Assembly: GCA_027493775.1 (NCBI GenBank)
Contig: JAOSKE010000003.1
Location: 554,845-618,844, forward strand
Source: Kiritimatiellia bacterium
GTDB taxonomy: Bacteria; Verrucomicrobiota; Kiritimatiellia; CAIVKH01
Direction of reading: 5' to 3'
DNA: 64,000 nucleotides
Part shown: positions 1 through 9,193 of the stretch, piece after piece
Layout of the letters: each line of letters begins with the position of its first letter
Position numbering within the stretch: the first letter of the stretch is position 1
Notes under the pieces: generated by a model
What the model saw: the letters and a program-made list of their open reading frames with translations, nothing else
Told to the model about the DNA's origin: nothing
Databases searched by the model: none
Translations under genes and position numbers: made by a program

Positions 1-276
1 GTGCGGGGGTGATCGCGTACAGACCGGCTTCACGCATCAGGCGGGCCACACGATTTTCACCGCAGATCATGCCTTCGGCTCGAAGCTGGATGCAAATACG
101 TGGACTTCCGTATCGCTGTTGATGCTCCTGGTACACCCGGTCAATGGCCTGCGTCAGCACGGCGTTTTCCTGGGCACGAGGGCCGGAACCGGTGGATCGG
201 TAAAACGCTCGCGCGCTGACACGCTCAGGACTTCGGCCAGCCGTTGCACCGGAAACTCGTCGAGCAGCTGATTCAT
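1..276 (-). CDS. IS3-family transposase OrfB, N-terminal part
   Basis: The reading frame opens at ATG 276-274 and runs off the window edge. The first ~92 residues contain the helix-turn-helix region that precedes the IS3 DDE integrase core, with QQRYGSPRICIQLRAEG and then RVARLMREAGL, both typical of OrfB. Its ATG overlaps the OrfA stop as ATGA, in the -1 frame relative to OrfA. IS3 elements normally make an OrfAB fusion by -1 frameshifting, so the overlap could serve frameshifting or coupled translation. The DDE catalytic residues are not visible here, so activity cannot be judged. Confidence 0.85.
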
Positions 277-608
277 CGCCGACCTCCTTTGGGCATCTGT
301 TGGCTGAAAATATTCAAAGCCTTTTTTAAAATGTCGCGTTGCTCCCGCAGATCTTCCGCCTCCAGCCGGGCGGCCTCCAAGGCCGCCACCAGTTCGCTCG
401 GCTTCATCTGCTCGGTTCCGGTCACTGCCTGATCGGCCCGTTCCAGCTGCTCCCGCTTCCAGCGGGCCAGCAGGTTGCCTCGGATACCCAGTTCACGAGA
501 CACCTCGGCGCATGACTTGTTGGTCCGGATGACTCGGTTAACAGCATCGTGTTTAAAGGCATCATCAAAATGACGCCTCGTTTTCGCTTGGTTGGTCGTT
601 GTGGTCAT
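273..608 (-). CDS. IS3-family transposase OrfA
   Basis: This 111-residue protein has the OrfA layout. A basic N-terminal helix-turn-helix comes first (RRHFDDAFKHDAV, then SCAEVSRELGIRGNLLARWK), which binds the element ends. A leucine-zipper-like segment follows near residues 70-100 (AALEAARLEAEDLREQRDIL) for dimerisation. The length is usual for the family. The start lies just inside the terminal inverted repeat, and the stop overlaps OrfB. It appears intact. Confidence 0.9.
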   Translation of the reverse strand: MTTTTNQAKTRRHFDDAFKHDAVNRVIRTNKSCAEVSRELGIRGNLLARWKREQLERADQAVTGTEQMKPSELVAALEAARLEAEDLREQRDILKKALNIFSQQMPKGGRR

Positions 609-641
609 AACTTTTTTTCACTATCAGCTAAGACCCAACGC

Positions 642-665
642 TGTCTACTTTTTCGGGGAGGCTCA
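642..665 (-). repeat. Terminal inverted repeat of the IS3-family element
   Basis: This 24-bp stretch lies upstream of OrfA and ends in CA on the plus strand, as IS3 termini do. On the minus strand it reads TGAGCC, then CCCCGAAAAAG, then TAGACA. The partner repeat is outside the window, so the exact inner limit is inferred. Confidence 0.6.
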
Positions 666-1140
666 GATCGAGGCAGCGAATCGGCATCTCGATAAAGTGT
701 TCCTGCCGGAGCTGAACCGTCGGTTCACGTGCAAGCCCCGCGAACACGGCGATCTGCATCGCTCGCTTCCTGCCGGGCTGCAACTCAAAGATATCCTTTG
801 CTTTGAAGAACCCCGGGTTGTTCAAAATGACTGGACCGTTCGATGGCGGAATCGCTACTTCCAGATCGCCCGCCAACACGAGGTTCTTCACCTGGCCGGG
901 CGATCCATCATCATCCGGGAGCGCCTCGATGGGACCCTTGCCCTGATCTATCGCGCTGAGCGATTGCGGTTCAAAGAGCTGCCTCATCGGCCGCGTCCGG
1001 TGCTGCGGGTTGTTCCTCCGCGCCCCCGCGGTTCGTGCGTTCCGACGCCCGATCATCCGTGGCGCAAACCACTGCTGGTTGGGGGACGGCTCGGCGCAGC
1101 GCGATGGGTGTCTGGTTCTTGTTCGTGGGAAAAAATTTGA
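666..1140 (+). pseudogene. ISNCY-type transposase, C-terminal remnant cut by the IS3 element
   Basis: Beyond the IS3 terminus the plus strand stays open to 1140. It encodes the end of an integrase-core transposase: IEAANRHLDKVFLPELNRRF, then GDLHRSL, VQNDWTVRWRNRYFQI, IIIRERLDGTLAL and a closing DHPWRK. These are familiar features of the C-terminal part of ISNCY/IS1202-like transposases. There is no start of its own, because the catalytic N-terminal part would lie on the far side of the IS3 insertion outside the window. It is judged non-functional. The last ~25 residues after DHPWRK are less typical and may be drift. Confidence 0.75.
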
Positions 1141-1148
1141 GGGGCTGC

Positions 1149-1176
1149 TTGCTTTGACGGCGGGGCGCGATACACT
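1149..1176 (+). promoter_or_regulatory. Putative promoter for typA
   Basis: TTGCTT (1149-1154), a 16-bp spacer and TACACT (1171-1176) resemble a housekeeping promoter. The -10 box ends only 12 bases before the typA ATG and no Shine-Dalgarno is visible, so a leaderless or near-leaderless transcript would result. The same TTG/16/TACA layout is seen before pfp (4381) and the NADH dehydrogenase (26244). Confidence 0.4.
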
Positions 1177-1188
1177 GCGCGCCCTTTT

Positions 1189-3030
1189 ATGAGTACTACG
1201 AAATATCGGAATGTCGCCATCATCGCACACGTGGATCATGGCAAAACTACACTCGTGGATAAAATGCTGCGCGAAGGCGGGGCGTTTAATGTGCGGGAAG
1301 AGGTCGAAGAGCGGGCGATGGATTCGATGGATCTGGAGCGCGAAAAGGGCATCACAATCAAGGCCAAGAATGCTTCCATTCATTGGAACGACCTGACGAT
1401 CAATATCGTGGATACCCCCGGGCACGCGGATTTCGGCGGCGAGGTCGAACGCATCATGAAGATGGTGGATGGCGTGCTGCTCCTCGTGGATGCCGTGGAT
1501 GGGCCGCAGGCGCAAACTCGCTTCGTCCTGCAAAAGGCGTTGAAGAATGGCCTGAAGCCAATCGTCGTGATCAATAAAATTGATCGCGAACACGCAGACC
1601 CGGATCGAGTTCATAATCAAGTGCTGGAATTGTTGCTCGACTTGCATGCGACAGAGGAGCAGTTCAACTGCCCGTTCATCCTTGCAAGCGCGCGCGATGG
1701 CTTTGCGATTCGCAATTTGGACGACGCCCGCGTCGGTATGGGTCCCCTCCTCGATTTGATCGCGGAATATATTCCGCCGCCGACAGGAAACGTAGAAGCG
1801 CCGTTCCAAATGCTGATCAGCAACTTGGACTGGAGCGACTTCGTCGGTCGTATCGCGATCGGCCGCATCACGGCGGGCCGCGTGAACACGGGCGACTCCA
1901 TCGTCTGTATTCACAAGAACGGGAAGCGCGAACGCGCAAAAGTATCAAAGGTCTTTGCGTTCAGCGGAATGCGCACCGAGGAATCCGTCGCTGGCGAGGC
2001 CGGAAACATCGTCGGCATTTCCGGTTTTGAAGATTTGGACATCGGTGAAACGCTCTGCGATGACGAGTCGCGTGAGCCGATTCCTTTCGTGGAGCTGGAC
2101 CCGCCGACAATTCAAATGCAGTTTTGTGTGAACGATGGCCCGCTGGCTGGCCGGGACGGTAAATTCCTCACCTCTCGCCAACTCCGCGAGCGGCTACAGA
2201 AGGAAACACGCACCAGCATCTCGCTTTCGGTTGAAGACACAGACGCACCGAACATCTTCCTTGTCAGTGCACGCGGCGAACTGCAAATCGCGGTACTCGT
2301 CGAGCAGATGCGCCGCGAAGGCTTTGAACTGCTCGTCTCGCGGCCCGAAGTCATTATGCGAACGGTGGACGGCCAGCGGCTCGAACCGTTCGAGACGCTC
2401 TGGGTGGATACGCCGCAAGATCGGCTCGGCGACATCATGCAAAACCTAGCAGGACGCAAAGCGCAGATCGTCAATATGCACCACCACCTGAATTCCGGCT
2501 CCGCGGGAACTGCTCGTGTGGACGTCGAGGCGGTGATTCCGACACGCGGCCTCATCGGATTCGAGACGGATATGATTAACCTGACCAGTGGCCAAGCCGT
2601 GATGAGTCATATCTTCAAAGAATATGGGCCGCATTGCGGCCCGGTTACGAGCCGTTTGAGCGGCACACTGGTTTCCATGGACAAGGGCATCGCGACGGCG
2701 TTCGCACTGGACACACTGCAAGAGCGCGGAAAGCTACTCATCAAACCCGGCGACGAGGTCTATGAGGGCATGATTGTCGGAGAGAACCCGCGGGCAGAAG
2801 ACATTCCTGTCAATCCGACGAAGGAAAAACATCTGACAAATATGCGGAGTCAGGGCGAAGGCAAAGGCATCATGCTCGAACCGCCGATCATCCTCTCGCT
2901 GGAACGCGCCATTGAATATATCGCACAGGATGAATACGTTGAGGCGACACCGCACAGCCTACGACTGCGCAAAAAAATTCTCGACGCGACGCAACGCAAA
3001 CGGGCGAATAAACGCGCGACGGATAACTAA
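1189..3030 (+). CDS. typA: Translational GTPase TypA/BipA
   Basis: This 613-residue ribosome-associated GTPase of the EF-G/LepA superfamily helps 50S subunit assembly and growth under stress. The G domain is complete: P-loop AHVDHGKTT at residues 13-21, switch I around [26 protein letters not shown], and NKID near residue 131. The elongation-factor barrel domain follows, then the TypA C-terminal domain ([19 protein letters not shown]). The length matches the family. The ATG at 1189 gives the canonical N-terminus [15 protein letters not shown]. It stands alone between the transposase remnant and convergent repair genes. Confidence 0.97.
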   Translation: MSTTKYRNVAIIAHVDHGKTTLVDKMLREGGAFNVREEVEERAMDSMDLEREKGITIKAKNASIHWNDLTINIVDTPGHADFGGEVERIMKMVDGVLLLVDAVDGPQAQTRFVLQKALKNGLKPIVVINKIDREHADPDRVHNQVLELLLDLHATEEQFNCPFILASARDGFAIRNLDDARVGMGPLLDLIAEYIPPPTGNVEAPFQMLISNLDWSDFVGRIAIGRITAGRVNTGDSIVCIHKNGKRERAKVSKVFAFSGMRTEESVAGEAGNIVGISGFEDLDIGETLCDDESREPIPFVELDPPTIQMQFCVNDGPLAGRDGKFLTSRQLRERLQKETRTSISLSVEDTDAPNIFLVSARGELQIAVLVEQMRREGFELLVSRPEVIMRTVDGQRLEPFETLWVDTPQDRLGDIMQNLAGRKAQIVNMHHHLNSGSAGTARVDVEAVIPTRGLIGFETDMINLTSGQAVMSHIFKEYGPHCGPVTSRLSGTLVSMDKGIATAFALDTLQERGKLLIKPGDEVYEGMIVGENPRAEDIPVNPTKEKHLTNMRSQGEGKGIMLEPPIILSLERAIEYIAQDEYVEATPHSLRLRKKILDATQRKRANKRATDN

Positions 3031-3062
3031 ACTACTTCGCGCTCAAGCGGGGCAGAGAAAAC

Positions 3063-3701
3063 TTAAATCCGCGAACGCTGGCTGAGGTAGTGGAACCAAA
3101 GCAAACGTGCGGCGACTGCACGATGGGGCCGCCACGCCAATGCCATGCGATCCACTTTCGCAGTGGGCAATTTTGTTCGCAAGCCGCGAAGGTCTGAAAC
3201 GGCCTTCTCCAGCGCGAGATCGCCCGACGGCCAGACGTCGGCTCTCTTCAATGAAAAAAGGAGATAGGTGTCGGATGTCCATTTCCCGATTCCGCGGAAT
3301 TCACATAATCGCGCCCGCGCGTCGTCGTTTGACATTTTTCGCAAGGACTCAAAACTGAACTCGCCCGCAACAACTGCTTCGGCAATGCCGCGGGCGTAGG
3401 ACGCTTTCTGGCGGCTGAATCCGATTTTTTTCAACTGGGCATCCGTGAGCGAAACAAATGCGGATGGAGTGACTTCGGAAATAGCTCTTTGAAGTTTTTG
3501 AAACGCGGCATCTGCGGACTCAATGGAGACCTGTTGCGCGAGAATATCGAGAACCAGCCCTGCAAATCCGGGCGTGTGTTTCCAAAATGGAGGATACCCC
3601 CACTCCTTGACGATTCGGGCAAACAAGGGATGGCGTTCCGTGAGTACGGCAATGGCGCGACGAAAACGTGCCGGGGTCAGGGTTTCAGATTTTTCGCTCA
3701 T
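3063..3701 (-). CDS. DNA-3-methyladenine glycosylase II-like (HhH-GPD)
   Basis: This is a 212-residue base-excision-repair glycosylase of the helix-hairpin-helix GPD superfamily, which removes alkylated purines. It shows ILAQQVS in the fold core, the hairpin FRGIGKWTSDTYLL near residues 138-152, and WPSGDLALEKAV, whose Asp is the expected catalytic residue. It lacks the N-terminal Ada-like domain of E. coli AlkA, like many short bacterial versions. Its ATG overlaps the stop of the upstream tag gene (ATGA), so the two alkylation-repair enzymes form an operon. Substrate choice is inferred from the family. Confidence 0.9.
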   Translation of the reverse strand: MSEKSETLTPARFRRAIAVLTERHPLFARIVKEWGYPPFWKHTPGFAGLVLDILAQQVSIESADAAFQKLQRAISEVTPSAFVSLTDAQLKKIGFSRQKASYARGIAEAVVAGEFSFESLRKMSNDDARARLCEFRGIGKWTSDTYLLFSLKRADVWPSGDLALEKAVSDLRGLRTKLPTAKVDRMALAWRPHRAVAARLLWFHYLSQRSRI

Positions 3702-4291
3702 CGAACGCTCCGCTCGACAGCCGTCTTAATCTCTGCGTGGCGAAAACAATCAACGACATGGTCGTTGACCATTCCGACCGCCTGCATAAACGCATAGCAA
3801 ATGGTTGAGCCGACAAACGTGAATCCACGCTTCTTCAATTCTTTGCTCATCGCATCAGAGATTTTCGTATTCGCAGGCACATCCGCCAGCGACTTGCGCA
3901 CATTTTGAATGGGCACTCCATCCACATAACGCCACAAAAAGACATCGAGTGACCCGAACTCTTCCTGTAGCTGCAGAACACCGCGCGCGGACTTAATTGC
4001 GGACTCGATTTTTAACCGATTTCGAATGATTCCAGCGTCTGCGAGGAGTCGCGCGAGGTCTTGTGTCGTGTAGCGGGCCACACGATCAGGGTCGAATTGA
4101 TTAAACGCGCGCCGATAATTTTCGCGCCGCTTCAGAATTGTCAGCCAACTCAATCCGGCCTGCGCCCCTTCGAGAAGAAGGAATTCAAACAGCTTTCGGT
4201 CGTCGTGGACGGGGGTCCCCCACTCTTTATCATGATACGCGACATAGAGCGGATCGGTTCCGCACCAACCGCATCGGTTCAAGTTCTTCAT
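3698..4291 (-). CDS. tag: DNA-3-methyladenine glycosylase I
   Basis: This enzyme excises 3-methyladenine from DNA. It has the Tag features in order: RCGWCG with zinc-binding cysteines at the N-terminus, YHDKEWGTPVHDDRKLFEFL, LEGAQAGLSWLTILKRRE, and a C-terminal FVGSTICYAFMQAVGMVNDH that supplies His/Cys zinc ligands. The start at 4291 (MKNLNRCGWC) is preferred because Tag proteins begin just before the first cysteine. An in-frame ATG at 4324 would add 11 residues. It is followed by the type II glycosylase with a 4-bp overlap. Confidence 0.95.
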   Translation of the reverse strand: MKNLNRCGWCGTDPLYVAYHDKEWGTPVHDDRKLFEFLLLEGAQAGLSWLTILKRRENYRRAFNQFDPDRVARYTTQDLARLLADAGIIRNRLKIESAIKSARGVLQLQEEFGSLDVFLWRYVDGVPIQNVRKSLADVPANTKISDAMSKELKKRGFTFVGSTICYAFMQAVGMVNDHVVDCFRHAEIKTAVERSVR

Positions 4292-4380
4292 TTGGTGAAC
4301 GTACTGTTGCCGGGATGGATGCACAAGGGCGCGCCCTTGCCCAGCGGGTTCGCATCGGCAAAAAGGCGCAGTGTCCGCGC

Positions 4381-4408
4381 TTGCATGGGCGGGGCGATTC
4401 GCTACATT
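4381..4408 (+). promoter_or_regulatory. Putative promoter for pfp
   Basis: TTGCAT (4381-4386), a 16-bp spacer and TACATT (4403-4408) lie 68 bases before the phosphofructokinase ATG. An AGGAG ribosome site (gacaggagaacgaaaATG) precedes that ATG. The box matches those seen before typA and the NADH dehydrogenase. Confidence 0.45.
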
Positions 4409-4475
4409 CGCGGGCAGTTTTTACGAAGGGCTGCAGTCGCGCGGCCCCGTCACCCCACAAGACAGGAGAACGAAA

Positions 4476-5700
4476 ATGGCGAAGAAAAAGACCAAGCTCG
4501 TCGGCAATATGATCATCGCGCAAAGCGGTGGGCCGACCGTTGTGATCAACCAAAGTCTCGTCGGCGCGGTGCTCGAAGCAAAGAAGCACAAGGAGATCAA
4601 AAAAAATTTACGGCTCGCTGCACGGCTTGCAGGGGATTCTCGACGAAAATTTCTGCGACCTCGGCAAGGAAACCAAGGCCAACCTCGAACTCGTCGCACA
4701 GACCCCTTCCTCCGCGCTTGGCTCGGTTCGTAAAAAGCCTACGGCAGATGACTGCCACAAAGTGTTCAAGGTTCTTCAGAAGTACAACATTCGTTACTTC
4801 TTCTACATCGGCGGAAACGACAGCGCCGAGACGACGCACATCATCAACGAAGCCGCGATCAAAGAAGGCTACGCGCTGAAATGCTTCCACATCTGCAAGA
4901 CGATTGACAACGATCTTCGTGAAAACGATCACACGCCCGGCTTTGGCAGCGCCGCAAAATTTGTCGCGCAGGCTTTCATGGGCGACAACCTCGACAACCG
5001 TGCACTCCCCGGCGTAAAGATCAACGTCATTATGGGGCGTCATGCAGGCTTTCTGACCGCTGCCGCCGCACTCGCGCGTCAGTACCCGGACGACGGGCCA
5101 CACCTGATCTACCTTCCGGAGCGTCCCTTCTCAATGACCAAGTTTGTGAACGACGTAAAGGCCGTGTACAACAAACTCGGGCGCTGCGTAATTGCGGTTT
5201 CCGAAGGCATTTCCGACAAGAGCGGCGAGGCGATTGCCAGCAAGTTCATCAAAGAGGTGGACAGCCACGGGAACGTACAGCTTTCTGGCTCCGGCGCACT
5301 CGGCGACCTCCTTTCCAAGCAGATCAAAGAGAAGGCTAAAATTTCTCGCGTCCGCGCCGACACCTTCGGTTACCTCCAGCGTTCATTCGCTGGCGTCGCA
5401 TCGGCGGTGGATCAGAAAGAAGCCCGCGCGGCTGGTATCGCAGCAGTGAAGTTTGCCTGCGGCGGCCAATACGACAACGGCTCCACCGCAATCAAGCGCG
5501 CACCCGGATCGAAGTATATGACTTGGATTGAGCGCACGGAGCTTCGGAATGTGGCGAAGGAAACACGTCACATGCCCGATGCGTGGATTGCCAAGAGCGC
5601 GAACGATGTCACACCAGCCTTTATCAAATACGCCGCTCCCATCGTCGGCCCCTTGCCCCAAATGGGTCGCCTCAAAGCGGTAAAAGTTGCGAAGAAGTAA
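4476..5700 (+). CDS. pfp: PPi-dependent 6-phosphofructokinase (frame broken at an A8 run)
   Basis: This enzyme phosphorylates fructose-6-phosphate, most likely with pyrophosphate, in a reversible glycolytic step. The N-terminus (KLVGNMIIAQSGGPTVVINQ) is in one frame, and the rest runs in the +1 frame from about 4607: GGNDSAETTH, KTIDNDLRENDHTPGFGSA, MGRHAGFLTAAAALA and PERPF. The join is at eight A's (4599-4606); dropping one A restores ...EIKKIYGSLHGLQGILDE and a ~407-residue protein. GGNDS and the KTIDNDL block are typical of the PPi-using group rather than ATP-PFK. The ATG at 4476 follows a good AGGAG. The break is more likely a sequence error than decay, since both halves are otherwise well preserved. 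Confidence 0.9.
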
Positions 5701-5718
5701 GGCGACGAACATTCCGTG

Positions 5719-5750
5719 AAAAAAGGGCGCGAGGAATCGCGCCCTTTTTT
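5719..5750 (+). terminator. Rho-independent terminator after pfp
   Basis: The perfect 8-bp stem GGGCGCGA / TCGCGCCC with a GGAA loop (5725-5744) is followed by six T's, 19 bases after the pfp stop. A-rich sequence before the stem means it could also work on the other strand. Confidence 0.9.
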
Positions 5751-5975
5751 GTGTCGTCGAGCTGATCGCCCACAATGGTGGTCATAACGGAGGGGACGAC
5801 CTCGTCGGACGGGCCTGCGGATCGTGCATACAAGGGCCATATTTTCAAACCGCAAGGATGTGCACAATGACGTCGAGTTGGAATTCGCGCTACTTCGCAA
5901 TAACCCCGCGTTTCGCGGGACAGGTTCGCGGAGATATTCTTCGACAAGCTCGCGGTGTGCTATAGTTCTGCGAAT
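5751..5975 (+). other. Intergenic region without a recognised gene
   Basis: No credible coding frame or RNA gene is seen between the pfp terminator and the membrane protease gene. A short CCCGCG..CGCGGG inverted repeat lies near 5910-5922, but no T-run follows it. Confidence 0.4.
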
Positions 5976-6599
5976 ATGGCGGGTGAAATTAAGAAGCGCA
6001 CGCGGATGGGGTTGGGGGCGGAGCTTGCGCTGATCTTTGTGGTGTGGCCATTGGTGGCCGCGCTGTTGCCGGACTTTTCGCGGATCTATCTGTTTGTTCC
6101 GATTTTCGCTTATTCCGCCGTCGTGTTTTTCTTGTCGCGTCCACCCCGCTTGCAGCCGGAATGGACGTGGCGGGTTCCCGCGCTTCGCTTGCTCGCTGCA
6201 ACGCCGTTCCTTCTGGCGCTGACATGGTTGCTTGTTCCTCAACTCTGGTTCGCCTTCCCGCGACAACATCCGGGCTGGTGGGCGGTGGTCATGGCGCTGT
6301 ATCCGTTCCTCTCCGCGTGGCCGCAGGAGTTTGTTTATCGTCGGTTCTTTTTCTGGCGTTACACGGCGATTCTGGGACGTGGCGCGATGCGATTAGTGGT
6401 GAATGCGCTGGTCTTTGGTTGGCTTCATCTTATTTTCTGGAATGCGCCGGCGCTGATTCTCGGGTCCATCGGTGGCTGGATTTTCGCGCGCACATTTGAG
6501 CGGTCGCGCAATCTGACGCTGGTCTGGATCGAACACGCGCTCTACGGAATGATCGCGTTCACGATCGGGCTCGGTCGCTTTTTCTACAATGGGAATTAA
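5976..6599 (+). CDS. CPBP (CAAX-like) family intramembrane metalloprotease
   Basis: This ~207-residue polytopic membrane protein has about six hydrophobic segments. CPBP/Abi motifs are present: PQEFVYRRFFFWR around residues 110-122 (family EExxxR; here the first Glu is Gln), FGWLHLIFWN (FxxxH), and a late IEHALYG His motif. The family cleaves membrane substrates or, in some members, acts as a scaffold. The substrate is unknown. The start at 5976 (MAGEIKKRTRM) is preferred to one seven codons upstream because it places charged residues before the first helix. No clear ribosome site is visible. It converges with hisC. Confidence 0.75.
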   Translation: MAGEIKKRTRMGLGAELALIFVVWPLVAALLPDFSRIYLFVPIFAYSAVVFFLSRPPRLQPEWTWRVPALRLLAATPFLLALTWLLVPQLWFAFPRQHPGWWAVVMALYPFLSAWPQEFVYRRFFFWRYTAILGRGAMRLVVNALVFGWLHLIFWNAPALILGSIGGWIFARTFERSRNLTLVWIEHALYGMIAFTIGLGRFFYNGN

Positions 6600-6686
6600 G
6601 TATTGCGTCTCGCGCGGGTCGCAAGGGGAATTGGGATAGACCGCAGGGGAGTAATAATCCGAGTTGGAACGTCTCAATTAATCGGG

Positions 6687-6720
6687 AACATTCCGGCCCG
6701 CCCGGCGGTCGGGCCCTACC
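6687..6720. repeat. Dispersed GGCCCG..CGGGCC hairpin repeat
   Basis: A 34-bp element starting AACATTCCGGCCCGCCC and ending GGTCGGGCCCTACC lies in the convergent gap between the protease and hisC. The same element, inverted, recurs in each unit of the tandem array at 36478-37456, and an expanded version sits at 24959-25004. GGCCCG and CGGGCC can pair as a hairpin stem. It may serve as a bidirectional terminator here. Confidence 0.7.
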
Positions 6721-6764
6721 TGGTGGATTTTAATGATTCGCGGTTTCGCTATTATATTCGGGGC

Positions 6765-7823
6765 TTATATGGCGGCGAGGAACGCCTGCATCTGTTCATC
6801 GGAGCCGATGGTGATGCGGAGATAGTCATTGATGCGCGGGGCGGAGAAGTGGCGGACGAGGATTTTGTTTGCGCGGAGGTGTTGCATCAGGTCGGCAGCC
6901 GAGGCGGCCAAGGGGCGCGCGAAGAGGAAGTTTGTGGCGGAAGGGAATACATTCCATCCGCGCACACGGAGCGCATCGGCTGTATTTTCACGCGTGGCGA
7001 TAATCTTCTGGGCATTTGTGCGCATCCAAGTTTGATCGCGCAGGGCGGCGGCGCCGATTCGCTGTGTGGGTGCGTTGACGTTGTAGGAGTCGCGAATTTT
7101 GTTCAACGCTTCGATCAGGGGCGTCGGGCCGACGGCGTAACCGAGCCGGATGCCCGCGAGCGAATACGACTTCGAGAGTGTTCGTGAAACGAGGACGTTC
7201 GGCAGGGAGAGCGCCACATCCATAAAATTGTCGGGCGCAAAATCCGCGTATGCTTCATCGAGTACCACCACGCCTTGGAAGGTCTTGCAGAACGCCTCCA
7301 CCTTTTCGCGGGGGTACATCGTCCCTGTCGGCGCATTTGGCGTTGTCAAAAAGAAAAGCGGGGCGACATCTGCGGGCGGCTCGGTCCAACTGAAATCATC
7401 GGCCAGCGGCAATAGTTTCATCGGCGCGTCAGCGATTGCGGAGAGGACGGGATACAGAGAGTAGGACGGATCGAAGGATGCGACCGCGCCGTTCGGCGGG
7501 ACAAATGCGCGTGTGCAGAGTGCCAGCGTTTCGTCAGAGCCATTCCCCACAAAAACGTTCTCCACCTTGCAACGGTGCAAGTCCGCAATCACGGCGCGAA
7601 GTTCCGTTGCCAACGGATCGGGATACAGGCGCAACGACTCGACAGAAAGCGACCGCACGACCTCATCAACCCGCGGCGACGGTGGGTACGGGTTCTCGTT
7701 CGTGTTGAGTTTGATCAGACCCTCAACGTGCAACTGCTCGCCGGGGATGTAGGGATGGAGCGCAACAACGGATGGACGAATTAACTTCATATCGTCATTC
7801 ACGTACGGTTCTTGATTTTGCAC
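6765..7823 (-). CDS. hisC: Histidinol-phosphate aminotransferase
   Basis: This PLP-dependent class II aminotransferase converts imidazole-acetol phosphate to histidinol phosphate in histidine synthesis. It shows LNTNENPYPPSP at the N-terminus, the cofactor region NGSDE, DEAYADF, and the PLP-lysine motif SRTLSKSYSLAGIRLGYA. At ~341-352 residues it has the family length. The frame can begin at GTG 7823, 9 bases after the hisD stop, or at ATG 7790 (MKLIRPSV), which gives the more typical N-terminus. It forms a two-gene operon with hisD. Other his genes are not in the window. Confidence 0.95.
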   Translation of the reverse strand: MQNQEPYVNDDMKLIRPSVVALHPYIPGEQLHVEGLIKLNTNENPYPPSPRVDEVVRSLSVESLRLYPDPLATELRAVIADLHRCKVENVFVGNGSDETLALCTRAFVPPNGAVASFDPSYSLYPVLSAIADAPMKLLPLADDFSWTEPPADVAPLFFLTTPNAPTGTMYPREKVEAFCKTFQGVVVLDEAYADFAPDNFMDVALSLPNVLVSRTLSKSYSLAGIRLGYAVGPTPLIEALNKIRDSYNVNAPTQRIGAAALRDQTWMRTNAQKIIATRENTADALRVRGWNVFPSATNFLFARPLAASAADLMQHLRANKILVRHFSAPRINDYLRITIGSDEQMQAFLAAI

Positions 7824-7832
7824 GGTTTCGGC

Positions 7833-9158
7833 TTATTTCTCAAACCGAATCTTTGCAGAGCGTCCGTGCGCGGGCAGTCGTTCGACGCGGGAGAATTGCT
7901 CGATGTGCGGGAGCACGTCCTGCAGGTCGGCGCGGGTGAAGGAGATGAAACTGCTGCGGCGGCGGAAGGAGTCCACGGTGAGCCCTGAAAACATGGCTGC
8001 TGTGCCGCCGGTGGGGAGGACGTGGCTCGGGCCTGCGACAAAGTCACCCGCGCACTCCGGTGTCCACGGGCCGATGAACACTGCGCCTGCGCCGCGTACT
8101 TTTTTCAGCCATACGCGCGGTTCGCGACACTGTACTTCGAGGTGCTCGGGCGCAAAATCGTTGATGAGGTTCATGCCGATATCGAGGTTGTCCACAATGA
8201 CAATCAGTGTGCCTTCGTTGAGCACGCGATAAAGCGCGGGCGAACCGTCAAGCTCTTCTGCCTGTCGCTCCAATTCTTCGCTCACGGCATACGCGAGCGG
8301 CGGCGAGGAGGTCACCAACAATGCGCGCTCAAGCCCAGTGCCGTGCTCCGCCTGCGCGAGCAGGTCGGCAGCGACGTGACGCGGATTTGCCGAGTCGTCG
8401 GCGAGAATCGCCACTTCGCTCGGCCCAGCCACCATGTCGAGGTCAACATTTCCATACACGAGGCGCTTGGCAGCAGTGACGTAGGGGCCGCCGGGTCCGA
8501 CAATTTTTTGAACCTTCTTGATGGTCTTTGTTCCGTACGCCATCGCGCCGATGGCCTGAATGCCGCCTATGCGGTAAATTTCCGTCGCGCCAGCGAGATC
8601 AAGCGCGTAGAGGACATACGGATTTACTTTTCCGCCCTTCTCCGACGGGGTACACGCGACAACCTCCTGGACGCCCGCAGCTTTTGCGAGGCCGACGGTC
8701 ATCAGCGCCGTCGAGGCGAGCGGCGCGGCGCCACCGGGAACATAGCAGCCGACGCGGTCATAGGGATAAAACTGTTCGCCGAGCATCCCGCCTTTGGGGC
8801 TTTGGATGTTCCAGTCTTTGCGCAAACCGGCTTTTGCGAATTTCTGAATGCGGGCGAGCGATTCCCCCGCCGCTTTTTTGAAGTCGGATTCGACGCGCTC
8901 AATCGCGGCCATACGCTCGGCCTTGGTCACTTCCATTTTTGCGGCGGAAAGTTTCAACCCTTCAAATTGCGCAACCGCTTCGCATACTGCGCCGTCGCCG
9001 CGCGCACGAATGTCGTCCAGTACTGCGCGTGCGGCGGTCTCCGCCTCCGGAAGGATGGCGGGACGGACGATAAACTCCTCCACTGCTGTGGACCGAGCCG
9101 ATGGCGACCATTTCACGACCTTGATCTGGGCGGTCGGGCTATCATTTTGCTTTTTCAC
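7833..9158 (-). CDS. hisD: Histidinol dehydrogenase
   Basis: This 441-residue zinc enzyme carries out the last two oxidations of histidine synthesis (histidinol to histidine, using NAD). Motifs visible are YVPGGAAPLASTALM, KIVGPGGPYVTAAKRLVYG, the signature LDMVAGPSEVAILADDSANP, the AQAEHG zinc-ligand region, HVLPTGGTA, and the C-terminal LPAHGRSAKIR. It is complete. It is directly followed by hisC. Confidence 0.97.
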   Translation of the reverse strand: MKKQNDSPTAQIKVVKWSPSARSTAVEEFIVRPAILPEAETAARAVLDDIRARGDGAVCEAVAQFEGLKLSAAKMEVTKAERMAAIERVESDFKKAAGESLARIQKFAKAGLRKDWNIQSPKGGMLGEQFYPYDRVGCYVPGGAAPLASTALMTVGLAKAAGVQEVVACTPSEKGGKVNPYVLYALDLAGATEIYRIGGIQAIGAMAYGTKTIKKVQKIVGPGGPYVTAAKRLVYGNVDLDMVAGPSEVAILADDSANPRHVAADLLAQAEHGTGLERALLVTSSPPLAYAVSEELERQAEELDGSPALYRVLNEGTLIVIVDNLDIGMNLINDFAPEHLEVQCREPRVWLKKVRGAGAVFIGPWTPECAGDFVAGPSHVLPTGGTAAMFSGLTVDSFRRRSSFISFTRADLQDVLPHIEQFSRVERLPAHGRSAKIRFEK

Positions 9159-9193
9159 GGGGTGTTTTTCCTTCCTGATCCGACGATACGGTT

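Larger units (their letters stand above)
1..665 (-). mobile_element. IS3-family insertion sequence, one end (partial)
   Basis: OrfA and the start of OrfB lie on the minus strand, and the window edge cuts the element inside OrfB. The outer end is placed at 665. Read on the minus strand the terminus begins TGAGCCTCCCCG and continues to GTAGACA, which resembles the TGA-starting, C-rich inverted repeats common in IS3 elements. Beyond 665 the sequence becomes coding for an unrelated transposase, which supports the boundary. The other end and any target-site duplication are outside the window. Confidence 0.85.

Noticed and set aside
628..1914. A 428-residue minus-strand frame across the transposase remnant and the start of typA
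   Set aside because: It crosses an IS boundary and is antisense to typA; the His/Cys-rich composition is that of a shadow frame.
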